DNA of 64,000 bases from Nephrocerus scutellatus (GCA_947095585.1 OX352764.1:74510816-74574815), one strand, 5' to 3'; shown: positions 23,590 to 33,857, counted from the stretch's first letter. Translations and numbers: made by a program. The notes: generated from the letters alone by a model not told the origin.

Positions 23590-23777
23590 TGTTATAACTC
23601 GGTAGTAATACTCTATGAAATATAAATCAAGACTCTCGCCTAAATAATATTTTATTAGAACTTAACTCTATGAAATATAAATCAAGTCAGAAGGTCGAGA
23701 CTTATTTGGTGAGAGGCAAATAAAAGAAAGAGAGAGAGATATATAGAATAAAAGGAGACGAATATTTATTCTCCACA
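23590..23777 (-). repeat. Ty3/gypsy 5' LTR (minus-strand element)
   Basis: This is the partner of 19309-19482. It differs by an internal duplication: TCTATGAAATATAAATCAAG occurs twice here but once in the other LTR. No matching 4-5 bp target duplication is evident (ATGC side versus CGTA side). Confidence 0.9.
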
Positions 23778-24835
23778 CGTACTTTCATCTGTAATATACT
23801 ACTATTTCATTGGCCGTATACTACCAAAAGCTAGTACTTTATATACTTTTACGAAGTAATTAAAAATCGAAAGGATCCTATATTTGTTTGTGCAATAGCA
23901 AAAAAGGGCAAAAAATTAATTAAAAAATGCGTTGGTTTGTAAAATTGTAAAAAGCTTTTTTTGTTTTTCTATTGAAACTTTTTTTTATAAATATTTTTAT
24001 CGTGTACTTCAACATAATCCCAAGAACCTGTAGTATACTCCGTTCCAAAAATGTTAACAGCAGCACTGCTCTTGAAATCTAGTTATACGCATGCATCAGA
24101 AAATCATACTGAAGGGATCAGCCATAGACAACTTTTAACTTTTCTCTCCGGCAAATGCTTATACAGTTCTCTCTCACAGCAGTTTGAAGTTTATTTTGGC
24201 ATTTGTTTTTGTTTGTCTGCACGACGACAACGTATTCATTGGGTCACCGCTTTGCTTTACATATGGCAACGTCAACGAATGCGTCGGTGCAACTGACGCA
24301 ATGTATTATATGAGCTGGGGCCTTAACACACACAACACCTACCAACGCTGCAAACTTGCGGTTCTGCAGGAGGGAAACTCACTTTTCACTTTCCCACTCG
24401 CTTTTTGCGACCAAAATATGCACAAATGTAGATCAACCATAAAGCTGAATTCGAATTGAGAAAGAAATAGATTGAGGTTTTGAATGTCAAATTGTTCGTT
24501 TCTCTAAAAAAAAAAATCGACGGAAGATCGGAAATCGCCTCTTACAGATCTGTATATTTCGGCAGATTTGTCCCTCTTTTTATTACCACCAACAACTGAT
24601 GTCGTTGCAAAATTTATCATTCTATTTGTGTTTATTAAAAGCACTGTGATTTTTATTCAGGACTACCATATTACACACAAATGTAAAAAAAACAAAAAAT
24701 TCTCGTCTTTCTTGACCGATTTGCTGTTTGCTCCGACAAGGATTTCTAAAAACGAAAAAAAAAAACGATATAAGTTAAATAACATTATAGTTTTAACTTG
24801 TAAATTATAAAAGAACAACTGTGGAATTTATTTTC
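23778..24835. other. Unassigned AT-rich stretch
   Basis: No recognisable gene or element. Small open frames (about 24051-24459) carry no known motifs. Confidence 0.5.
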
Positions 24836-25775
24836 AAAAAAAAACCACCCATAAAAATAAAATTTTTCATGTAAATTCTCTAATAGGAGATGGGTATGTG
24901 TTAAAATTTGAAGAAAATCGAGCTAATTTTTAAAAAATGTATATGGGCACCTCTCGGACCTCAGGGCCTCACTCCAAAAACTTTACAAAAAAATTTGTCC
25001 ATCGGAGATAAAAAATTTTAAAAAATCGGGCTGCTTTTTAAAAAAAAAATTTGCAAAAAGTGTTGCCCATCGGAGATACACACGTATATAAAATTTAAAA
25101 AAAATCGGGTTAATTTTTTAAAAAAATTTTTTGGGGCCCGGTGTCTCCAAATTTTTTACAAAAAGTGTTTTTCATCAGAGATACATACGTATATAAAATT
25201 TAAAGAAAATCGGGATAATTTTTTTTTTAAATTTTGGGGTCCCACGACCCAGGGTCTCCAAATTTTTTACAAAAACTTTTGTCTATCGGAGATACACATG
25301 TGTATTAAATTTGAAGAAAATCGGGTTCTTTTTTTAAAAAAATTATGGGGCCTCACGAACCCGTGCCCGGGGTCTCCAAATTTTTTACAAAAAGTGTTGT
25401 CTATCGGAGATACACATGTGTGTTAAATTTGAAGAAAATCGGGTTAATTTTTTTAAAAAAAGTTATGGGGCTCCACGAACCCGGGCCCGGGGTCTCCAAA
25501 TTTTTTACAAAAGGTGTTTTCCATCGGAGATACACATTTGTATAAAATTTTAAGAAAATCGGGTAAATTTTTTAAAATGTTTGTATGGACCCCGTGGTCC
25601 GAGGGGCTGAAATTGTAATAGAAAGTATTGTCACCGGATATATACATGTGTGCAAAATTTCAATAAAATCGGGCTATGGGAAGTGGGTTTAAAATTGATC
25701 GCAAGATTCCATGACACACAAATCCACACACAAACCCACAAACACATGGGCACGCGAACTTAATATAGAGAATTT
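24836..25775 (-). mobile_element. Helitron-like repeat copy B with about 7 tandem units
   Basis: This is the clearest complete copy. It enters at the second end (TTTTTCATGTAAATTCTCTA, 24865-24884) and leaves at the first end (TTAATATAGAGAATTTA, about 25760). Between them the block TCGGAGATA recurs near 25002, 25070, 25175, 25286, 25404, 25524 and 25634. Most units are therefore 105-120 bp, each with AAGAAAATCGGGT and a GC-rich GGGGTCTCC/CCCGG core. It encodes no protein. The ends, lack of coding and internal tandem units fit a non-autonomous Helitron/Helentron (DINE-1-like) element; this class call is inference. Confidence 0.7.
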
Positions 25776-25879
25776 ATAAAGCTGAACGCTTGGTAGTGAT
25801 CGGCCCCAAGGACGAGGGGCGACCATACAATTTTATTTAAAAATTAAGCCGATGAGAGAATTTACTCGTAAATATTAAT

Positions 25880-26060
25880 TTTTAAATTCTCTATATTAAC
25901 TTGCTGGTGCTGTTTTTCTTTCTGTCTGTCGTTCGTTCTGTTCGGTATTTTGAACCAAATTCGCAATGCCCGATTTTATTAAACCTGGCACACATGTGTA
26001 TTTCCGATGACAACACTTACTACTAAAATTTGAGAGTGATCGGACCAAGGGTTTTTAACA
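25880..26060 (+). repeat. Helitron-like repeat, first-end fragment C
   Basis: It begins TAAATTCTCTATATTAAC at about 25889 and runs through GCCCGATTTTATTAAACC, CACACATGTGTATTTCCGAT and ACAACACTTACTACTAAAAT before losing similarity. It is a truncated copy of the family. Confidence 0.65.
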
Positions 26061-26119
26061 ATCATTCCATAAGCGGCATCAGATCAAGCCATACTATAAT
26101 CACTGTATGCCTGTGTGCA

Positions 26120-26340
26120 GCGCTGCTATTTTTAAATTCTCTATAGTAACTTCGCGTGTCCGGTTGTCGATTGCTGGTGGAATCTTGTGATCAATTTTTA
26201 GTCCACTTCCTAAAGCCCGATTTTCTTCAAATTATGTACCAATGTGTATCGCCGATGACAACACTTTCTGTAAACATTTGGAAGTGACTAGACCCGAGAG
26301 ACCATATAAATTTTTTCAAATTTAACCCGATTTTATTTTG
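26120..26340 (+). repeat. Helitron-like repeat, first-end fragment D
   Basis: It starts TAAATTCTCTATAGTAAC at about 26133, then GAATCTTGTGATCAATTTTT and GATGACAACACTTTCTGTAA, and stops near 26340. It is truncated like copy C and lies next to it. Confidence 0.65.
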
Positions 26341-26559
26341 ACTTTGCACACATCTTTGTTGACAACTCTTGTTATAAATAATAATAATATTAATATCTTC
26401 TTCTTCTATTTATATAACATAGAGAATTTATTTGTATATTTGTGCCTAACTAACTCTGGAACGCCTTGACCAATTTCAACCAAACTTGGTATACATATTA
26501 GTTACTATCTGGAATCAAATATATGTGGTGGGGGTAGCACGTTTTTTGGTTGGGGAAGG

Positions 26560-26885
26560 CGTGGCAGCCGATATTAGTGTCGGACCCACCGTTTTCGGTA
26601 TCGCCGAGACGAATAGTACTGTAGTACACTCTATGTAGGGTAAGCTATGTATCCCCGCAGGGGGTGGGTGATCGCTATTAGTGTTGCAGCTGTATGGGGA
26701 TGGGGCGATAACTGTGGGGGGTGTGACCGATATTGTGTCGATTCTATGGTTTTCGGGGTCGCTGAGTAGAATGGTTATGGTAAAACAGCTATACGGGGAT
26801 TGGGTAGATAAAAGGTGGTGGAGGGGGTAACCGATATTAGTGTCGGTTCTATAGTTTCGGGACCGCTGAGTTGAATGGTTGGCTC
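26560..26885 (+). repeat. G-rich degenerate tandem repeat inside the Helitron
   Basis: Three loose copies of GATATTAGTGTCGG followed by GGTTTTCGG and CGCTGAG..GAATGGTT occur near 26570, 26735 and 26840, separated by GGGG-rich stretches (GGTGGGGGTAG; GCAGGGGGTGGG). It is non-coding. Confidence 0.55.
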
Positions 26886-27004
26886 TATAGCTCTGCCGCA
26901 GAACTAATAAATTCTATTTATCCGGCTGTTTCTCCATTCCGGCCATTCTTGCTGCTAAAAATGGAGACACCCACGAAACAAACAATCAAATACTTAACAT
27001 TTTT

Positions 27005-27528
27005 TAATAGGCACAGTCACTGAATATAAGTGTATCGATACCGTTGTAGATACTAATGAGGAAGTTAATTATCTAACTGAGTTCCTAAACTCACTTGATT
27101 CGTCTGGATTGTCACCACATCGTCTTACAGTGAGATCTCCGATTATTTTACTACGGAATCTCGACTCGCCAAAACTTTGCAACGGAACAAGAATCTGCTT
27201 AAAATAGATGCTTGGCAATATAATTGAAGCGAACTATCTTGACAGAAAAAGGACAGTGTGAAACAGTTTTTATCCCACGAATAGCACTCATTTCGACGGA
27301 TTTACCTTTTAAATTTAATAGATTGCAATTTTTAGTAAAACTTCCGTTTTCGTTGACGATCAATAAGCCGGACAGTTTATTAAGTACTGCGGAGTATAGA
27401 TTTGAAATCGCCATGTTTTTCCCACGGGCAACTTTAGTTTGCTTTCTCTGGGATGGGTTGACCTAAGAATTTATTTATTCTTGCTCTTGAAGTTGAAACT
27501 AAAAACATTGTATACAGTTTTGTTTGAA
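27005..27528 (+). pseudogene. Helitron helicase C-terminal relic
   Basis: Across shifting frames it reads IDTVVDTNEEVNYLTEFLNS, LSPHRLTVR, ILLRNLDSPKLCNGTRICL, then (27224 on) GQCETVFIPRIALISTDLPF, FKFNRLQFLVKLPFSLTINK. This is the PIF1-like helicase C-terminus of Helitron transposases, which in that family unwinds DNA during rolling-circle transposition. The motif that should read INKAQGQ is damaged (INKPDS), and several stops occur. The Rep domain and helicase motifs I-III are absent. It is inactive. Confidence 0.85.
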
Positions 27529-27734
27529 ATTAATATTATGTATGTTTTTTTAATTTTATTTTATAATTTGAATACTATAGCGCTATAAATTAAAATATAT
27601 TTTTTTAAAATAAATTTTCTTAATAAGAACTGCAATTATACCTTATAGCTAGATATCATTCTTTTTTTTACCCCTGCCTAATAGAAGATTGAGATTGGGA
27701 TGAATAAATACCTGGGCAATGCCGGGTAATAAGC

Positions 27735-27815
27735 TAGTAGTAATAATAATATTCGGCGCGACAGACCGTTGCAGTCCAAGGCCTAGCTTCTCGCGACCAT
27801 TTGTGTTGTGCATGA
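27735..27815 (-). mobile_element. SINE 3' body fragment
   Basis: On the minus strand CAACACAAATGGTCGCGAGAA..GCTAGGCC and CGGTCTGTCGCGCCGAATAT match the SINE body at 14870-14937, ending in (ATT)n. It abuts the Helitron CTAG end. Confidence 0.65.
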
Positions 27816-28029
27816 TATTTTTGCGAACATATGGAAGAGACCTACAATTTAATGTATATCCGAGCGGCGATTTGAGGAGCTTTCCGTGGCAAGTTATTAC
27901 TCGCGGGCGTTTGTCAGACATTCGCGAAGATTTACTATTAAAATATTAAAAAACTCAACCTATAATAGCATAGCCGAGTAGAAATTTAGAAAGCCATGAG
28001 AGTATTCAGCATCCGAAATAAATTGCCCA

Positions 28030-28276
28030 CGACTATGCAGGTTGACCATGACCAATGTCATACGCCAATCAAAAATATCCGGATCACTTCAAGCCCATTG
28101 AACATCTATAACGGGCCCCGACAAGGGGTGGACTGCCCTTCAACCTGGCGTTAAAAAAAGTGATCCGAGACGCCGTTGTAACGTCGAGAGGAACAATCCT
28201 CTATAAGTCCATTCAGATATGGGCTTACGCAGACGATATTGACATCGTTTGTAAAAACCCAAAAGGATCAAAATGA
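28030..28276 (+). mobile_element. LINE RT fragment, family L1a
   Basis: It reads RLTMTNV, then a GPRQG block, LALKK-like sequence, AVVTSRGTILYKSIQIWAYA and ADDIDIVCKNPKGSK, the RT catalytic region also seen inverted at 5190-5380. A deletion removes a few codons at the GXRQGD site, and it stops after KGSK. Confidence 0.8.
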
Positions 28277-28287
28277 AATATGCTTGA

Positions 28288-28368
28288 TTTCTTCTTCTTA
28301 TGTCCTATATCTCCTTGTTGGTCCTAGGGCCTCTACAACGCCTACGCGTCATGCTGATCCCCGATCTC
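28288..28368 (-). mobile_element. RTE-like LINE 3' end fragment
   Basis: On the minus strand GCGTAGGCGTTGTAGAGGCC, CTAGGACCAACAAGGAGATA and ACATAAGAAGAAG match the last 70 bases of the full-length element at 18780-18850, including the stop and GAAGAAG end. Confidence 0.75.
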
Positions 28369-29835
28369 GAATATGCTTGGTTGCTTATTGTAAAATACAT
28401 TGAACTACATGTTTATTTACCGATAGAGTAGTGCATGCAAACAACAAATCTTATATCATATATACACACACACCGGATAGCTATATTCGTTTCCATTTCC
28501 ATCAGAAAAGCAATTCAGTTATCCCTAGTCGCGCCTAATGAAGTTAAACTTTAAAAAAGAGAGGTAGATGACAAGGCAATGATCGTTCGGTAGATAAAAA
28601 CTAAATCAAATAAAAACGAATCAAAAAACGTTAAAATTAGACACATGATTGTACCTTAAATAAATGTACGCAAAATTGTCCTCGTAAAATCAAATTTCAA
28701 ATTTATTATCACTGTCATTTTGCTAATAACGTACGAGTACTTTGTTTTGACGGTGATATTTGGCTCAATCCACATTGCAATTGCGCAGCTGCTAATCATA
28801 ATACGAGTATGATCTACAATATCTCTTTACCTCCTCTTTATTAATGGCCTACACGTGCTAAATAATTTTGATTGTTTTTGCCCAGATATTATTAACTCTG
28901 AAATTGGTTGTCAACTTCACGCATTTTGTTTTATTTACACACCTTTTACTTCCACTTTGTTATAGATAAATAGGTATATGATCATTTATGTATCTGCTAT
29001 ATTAAATTTTTCCTTAGAACTACCAGATACTTGTATTTTTTGTTTGTCCCAATATAACGCAAATTAAGTGCACCAATTTAGCTCCCGTAACTGAAATCTT
29101 ATTGTTGTTACTGAAAAAAATGATATTGTTTTTATTTTATTTTAATTATCAAATTAAAGAATACTTGGGGCGCGCGTGCAGTAAGCTGTCAAATGTTTAA
29201 TTATAGTTTTGTGAATTATATTGAATATGAAATCAGAGAACAATACAAAAATAGCTGCACAAATGAAAAAATAACAACTATATACGCACGAACAATATTA
29301 TATTTGAAGAAGATATACCTAAATAATACTAAAAGTAGTCGTACTTGAGGAAAATAATCTTGGAAAAAAAATTAAATGCTCACCAAAAACTTATGTTTAC
29401 CAATAGGGGGGAAACAATATTTTTTTTCTTTTAATAATTGCTTTTAAAACACTATACTGTTCAATGTTGTTGCGTAAGTGAAGTAAAGCACACCTTTACG
29501 GGCAGAGTAGAACATAATATCAATACATAATTTTTTAGTACATTGTTTATTGTTTGTGGCTCTATTTCGCGAATATCTTAATAGATACCTATTTTCCTAA
29601 AATGTGTTAACTGTTTGTGGTTAGTTGGATCTTTTTATTATCATCTTCATTTTTGGCTTTATAACATTGGTCCTTATCTCCTGAAAAAAATGCACAGCTG
29701 GTCTTGATTTCAAGCCATGTAATCCAAATCCCTTTACTGCAGCACTCCAGATGTGATTTATGCCATCATTCAAGCATTTGCTCGGCCTGCTTTATTGCCG
29801 TGTCCTATGAAGCCTTTTCTTTATAGTAATAATAT
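28369..29835. other. Unassigned AT-rich stretch
   Basis: No gene or family recognised. It contains a short TATATATACACACACAC run near 28460 and poly-A/T tracts. Confidence 0.5.
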
Positions 29836-30053
29836 TGTTACGAAAACTAGTTAGTAGCGGAGACAATAGAATTCGAATCCTAAGATAAATCGCAATGTAC
29901 ATACTGCATACTAAAATTGACATTGAATTAGAATTAAGCACTTTTATGTAGCACACTTTTAGGCTGTGAGATTTATTAGATTATTTGAAATGTAACCGCC
30001 TGTAAGTTTAAATCATTATGCACTGGTCAAAAATGTAGTCAAACTTTTGACAT
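29836..30053 (+). repeat. Ty3/gypsy LTR fragment
   Basis: From TGTTACGAAAA it matches the LTR at 43371 through GGAATTCGAATCCTAAG-like sequence, TTTTAGGCT and CTGGTCAAAAATGTAGTCAA. Similarity stops there, about one third of the way through the LTR. Confidence 0.75.
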
Positions 30054-30067
30054 TCTTATTGTTTGTG

Positions 30068-30158
30068 TGTAAAATACTTTTTGGTGTTTCCTGCTATTCG
30101 AACTACGAACCCCCTGCTTAGAAATCCATATACTTACCCAATGAGCCACGGCGCCCAC
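30068..30158 (-). mobile_element. SINE tRNA-like head
   Basis: On the minus strand GTGGGCGCCGTGGCTCATTG (A-box), GGTTCGTAGTTCGAATAGCA (B-box region) and AAAAAGTATTTT match the head of the SINE at 14687-14770. Body absent. Confidence 0.75.
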
Positions 30159-30439
30159 TTTCTTTATAGTTCCACAGAAAAACTCAAACGGCGTCAAACT
30201 GCACCTGTACGGTATCTGTCTTTTACATGGCTGATAAAAAAGGTTGTCATGCTTAGTACGCAAAAGATTGATTGTTTAAAGCTTCCACCGCATGGATCTA
30301 AATCACATTTAGGTACTAATCGAAAAATGGCGGTCAAAATACGTATCACATCTGCTCAGCGCACTCTGTTCACCGTAACTTTGTTTACGGTGAGCATAAT
30401 TTACCAAAAAACAAGTAAATGTAAAAAAATGCATTTTTC

Positions 30440-30890
30440 GGTTAAAAACCTTTATGTATACATCGACACATACCACACGCGTTACGCGCACAAATATGAC
30501 TTCTGAAAGTTGGTTAAAAAGGACCTCAAAGAAGTCGAAAAAACACTATTCCATGCATAACACGCTTCACACACGACTCGCGACACAAGTCACACGCGAG
30601 ATCTCAGAAACGCCCTCCGAGGTTAGGCTACTCACAAAATTTCAACTCTCTAGGATATGTGGAAGGTGGTTATAAAACATGGGGATTTTAAAAAAGATTT
30701 ACCTACATTATACGCATCACACGCGCCACACGCGACACGTGTCACACGTGAGATCTTAGAAATGGCTCATGATACTGAGCTGCCCACAAAATTTTAGTTC
30801 TCTAAGTTACGTAAAAGGTGGTTTAAAAGAAGTTCAAAAGTCGATAAAACCGACAGACAGACAAAGTCAAGTTAAATAAAAGTTTTTTAA
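30440..30890 (+). repeat. CACACGCG tandem-unit repeat, copy 1 (about 3 units)
   Basis: Units combine CACACGCG/GACACG wording, ACTCACAAAATTTCAACTCT and GGTTAAAAAGGACCTCAAAG. The copy ends CAAGTTAAATAAAAGTTTTT (about 30868-30887), the same terminus as copies 2 and 3. Non-coding. Confidence 0.7.
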
Positions 30891-30957
30891 AAATTTTGTG
30901 CCGTAAAATTTTATAGAAAAAGTAATAAAAAATTAAAATTTTTCTTCAAAAATTGCT

Positions 30958-31553
30958 TTATTGCTTTTCAAACCATTTATCGAAACACTTTCTCCAGTCC
31001 GAAGATGATAGCTCCAAAACATGGTTTTTGAACGCTTCAACCGCTTCATCAGGCGATAAAAATCGTTGTTTTGGTGAAGAAACACGCCCATTTACTTCCC
31101 AACGATCCGAGCTCGCACAACTTTTGTTGCATTTTCTTCGAATTGGAAGACCCAAACAGTCGATTGCCCTTTTCTTTCCGGCTCATAGGCAAATATCCAT
31201 GACCCGTCACCTGTCAACGAATTTTTCAAGCATTTGGCGGCACCAATCGACACGAACCTGTTTTTGTGCTGCTGTCAAAAAATGTGGAATCCAACGTGCA
31301 CATAGCTTCCGCACATTTGAATATTCATGTAAGATCGTATATACGCTGGTATTACTAATGCATTGGCATGCCTCGATTGATTGAGTGAACGACGTTCGCG
31401 TTTAAATTCATTGTGCCAATTATAAACACTAGCCAATGATTTTGCTTCGTCGCCAAAACTCGAATGAAGTGATTCCAAGCACTATTGTTGAGTTAGTCCT
31501 TTTCGAATATCGTAAAAAATCATCTCACGAAAATGTTCACGCGATAATTCCAT
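30958..31553 (-). pseudogene. mariner transposase, internally deleted
   Basis: ATG at 31553 (minus) opens MELSREHFREMIFYDIRKG and a stop soon follows. Then comes LESLHSSFGDEAKSLASVYN, WHNEFKRERRSLNQSR, the mariner helix-turn-helix region. A frame change leads to QVRVDWCRQMLEKFVD, then a large piece of the DDE core is missing. The C-terminus is AVEAFKNHVLELSSSDWRKC and FDKWFEKQ-stop. Terminal repeats were not found. A Helitron-like repeat begins three bases upstream of the start codon, so the 5' end has been cut off. Confidence 0.85.
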
Positions 31554-32290
31554 GTTTAAATTCTCTATATTAACTTCGCGTGCACGTGGTTGGCTGGCTG
31601 GCTGGCTGGTCAGATTTTCTGATCAATTTTTAACCCACTTCCCATTGCCCGATTTTATTGAAATTTTGCACACATATATATTTCCGGTGACAATACTTTC
31701 TATATTTGAGGCCCCTCGGACCTCGGGGTCGGGGGGCTCCCATACAAAATTTTTAAAAAATTTACCCGATTTTCTTCAATTTTTATACGCATGTGTATCT
31801 TTGATGGACCACACTTTCTGTAAAAATTTGGAAGTGATCGAGCCCCTGGGTCGGGGGCACCCATACAAATTTTATGAAAAAAGTTCCAAGTTTTTGAATC
31901 GATCGGGCCCCGGGGTCGGGGGGCTCCCATACAATTTTTTTTTAATTATCAATTTTTAACGCACTTTCTAAAGTCCGATTTTTCTGAAATTTTGTACACA
32001 TGTGAATTTGCGGGTACGATAAATTTGGAAGTAATCGGGCCCCGTTTTCGTGGGGCTCCCATACAAATTTAAAAAAAATTACTCGATTTTTTTCAAATTT
32101 TACACACATGTGTAACGCTCAGAGTATGAGCGTGCTCTAAGTGCTCAGAATAAAATGGTCTGACCATTTTCAAATTTGACATCTGATGTCAAATGTCTCT
32201 TTCGATGATTTTCTCCTACAATAAAAACAAATGACTCAGGGGCGAGGGGCTCCCATATCAATTTCTGCGATTAGAGAATTTAGATGAAAA
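31554..32290 (+). mobile_element. Helitron-like repeat copy E
   Basis: First end at 31557 (TAAATTCTCTATATTAAC), GGCTGGCTGGCTGGC, then at least three tandem units with GGGGTCGGGGGGCTCCC and CCCGATTTTCTTCAA. A 150-base foreign segment (32107-32260) sits near its end, and the second end GATTAGAGAATTTAGATG is at 32270-32287. It faces copy F tail to tail. Confidence 0.7.
32107..32262. repeat. Interspersed 150-bp segment shared with 53583-53730
   Basis: GCTCAGAGTATGAGCGTGCT, CTAAGTGCTCAGAATAAAAT, CATCTGATGTCAAATGTCT and CGATGATTTTCTCCTACAAT occur in the same order at both loci. It is rich in small inverted repeats (TGACATCTGATGTCA), as in a MITE. Confidence 0.7.
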
Positions 32291-32370
32291 ATTTTAATTT
32301 TTATGGGTTGTTTTTTTTTCACTGAATTCAATTAAAACAATAAAACAACTCATAAAAATTTTCGGGCAAA

Positions 32371-32940
32371 TATAGGGTGTTTCAATAGGTGCGCTTCAAC
32401 TTTTCTCCGATAGGGACGGCGAACGACGCCATATTTTTTATTGTTCCTTTGTCATTTGGAAACTTCATTAGTATACATTTCACATGTGAACAGCGATTGA
32501 AAATTGAGTAAATTTTTTATCAAAATAATCGTTCTGTTGCCGCTACTTTAAGAGCATTACGGCCATTTTACGGTCCATTTAACAAGCCACCCCGTTCGAC
32601 AATCGATTTTACGTAAAGATCTTGGCCTACATCCGTATAAGATCAAGCTGACACAACAACTAAAGCCGTTTGACCATTTGAAGCGACGCCGATTCGTGAA
32701 TTGGGCTCAAGAGCAAATCGAAAATGATGCAGATTTTCACCGAAAAATCATCTTCAGCGATGAGGCTCACTTCGTAAAACGTGCACGCGGTGGTCATGCA
32801 AATGAAATCGCGTTTCATACTTAAATGTATCATATGTATATGTTCAAATTCGTTAATAAAAAAAAAGTTAGTTTAAAAGTCGAACAGTTTGTGTGTTATT
32901 AAAAAAAAAAGTTGAAGTGCTCTTATTGAAAAACCCTATA
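32371..32940 (+). mobile_element. Deleted mariner-like element with TIRs and TA duplication
   Basis: Left end TAGGGTGTTTCAATAGGTGC and right end (reverse complement) TAGGGTTTTTCAATAAGAGC form about 32-bp TIRs, flanked by TA at 32371-32372 and 32939-32940. Inside, QNNRSVAATLRALRPFYGPF (helix-turn-helix start), then LGLHPYKIKLTQQLKPFDHL, RRFVNWAQEQIENDADFHRK and IIFSDEAHFV (first DDE Asp) remain. The rest of the catalytic domain is gone and a stop interrupts. It is non-autonomous and nested in Helitron-like copy F. Confidence 0.9.
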
Positions 32941-33560
32941 CTTTAATCGGGAATACACAATGTGCAGTTTGAATAAAATCGGGTAAATTTTTTAAAATTT
33001 TTGTAAGGGAGCCCCCCGACCTCGAAGCCCGATCTTCCAAATTTTTACAAAATAAAAAATTTTTATGGGTGCCCCCGACTACGGACCCCGATTACTTCCA
33101 AATTTTTACAGAAATTGTTTTGTTGCCGATCGGAGTAAACACGCGTATAAAATTATAAGAAAATCAGGTAAAATTTGTAAAAAATTTGTATGAGCATCCT
33201 GCGGGCCTCAGGTGCCGATCACTCGAAAAATTTTACAAAAAGTTTTCTCCATAAAAGATATCCATGTGTTTAAAATTTTAAGAAAATTGGGCTAATTTTT
33301 AATACATTTATATGCGCTACCACCGGGCGCAGTTTTGTCCATCGCAGATACACATGTGTATAAAATTTGAAGAAAATCAGGTACTTTTTTTATAAAATTT
33401 GTATGGGTGCCCCCCCAATCATAACAAAATTTTTACAAAACGTGTTGTCCCTCGGAGATACACATGCGTATAAAATTTTAAAAAAATCGGGTACTTTTTT
33501 TAAAAAAATTGTATGGGTGACCTCCCCTCCCCACCCCATGGGCTCGATCAGTACCAATTT
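32941..33560 (-). mobile_element. Helitron-like repeat copy F, split by mariner
   Basis: It has tandem units with ACACATGTGTATAAAATTTG, AAGAAAATCAGGTA and ATGGGTGCCCCCC blocks. Its second end lies on the other side of the mariner: 32342-32370 carries ACTCATAAAAATTTTCGGGC and sequence resumes at 32941 as CTTTAATCGGGAATACACAA. Its far end is truncated near 33560. Confidence 0.65.
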
Positions 33561-33775
33561 TTTACAAATTTTTATATGCCGTCTGTGTTCCTGTAACAAC
33601 CGTGCAACAAAATTACACGTGGAACGAAAGTGCACTCTTACCACTTCACTCCAGTGCATAATCTGCTTCAAACGGACTTGCCCAAAAGGATCTAATTTTC
33701 TGAGTAGACACATGATCATGATAGTGGTTTTCTAATATCCACTCACATACGATTTTGGTGAGAAACATTCGTGCG

Positions 33776-33857
33776 TTTTCCGTACGCGCCGGGAATCGAA
33801 CCCGAGTACGAATTTTGGTCGCAAATGTGCAAAACTCACATCTTAACCGCAAGTCCG
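33776..33857 (-). mobile_element. tRNA-like SINE head, second type
   Basis: On the minus strand GGACTTGCGGTTAAGATGTG resembles an A-box region and GGGTTCGATTCCCGGCGCG a strong B-box and T-arm. The stems do not complete a tRNA. A block of it (GCACATTTGCGACCAAAATT) recurs at 34157-34176. Confidence 0.5.

Larger units (their letters stand above)
26410..27735 (+). mobile_element. Helitron relic, 5' region to 3' hairpin
   Basis: The 5' part (26420-26540) has the GCCTAACTAACTCTGGAACG and CCAACCAAACTTGGTA-like wording seen at arthropod Helitron 5' ends. It is followed by G-rich degenerate repeats (26560-26880) and helicase remains (27005-27528). The 3' end has a short GC hairpin, CCTGGGCAATGCCGGG (about 27710-27726), then AATAAGCTAG followed by T. 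A hairpin plus CTAG before T is the Helitron 3' signature. Rep and most of the helicase are missing. Confidence 0.75.

Noticed and set aside
29690..29830. GC-richer stretch that might be coding on the minus strand
   Set aside because: All frames carry stops and no family is recognisable.
33776..33857. Possible functional tRNA gene on the minus strand
   Set aside because: The B-box and T-arm are good, but the rest does not fold into a cloverleaf; kept only as a SINE-like head.
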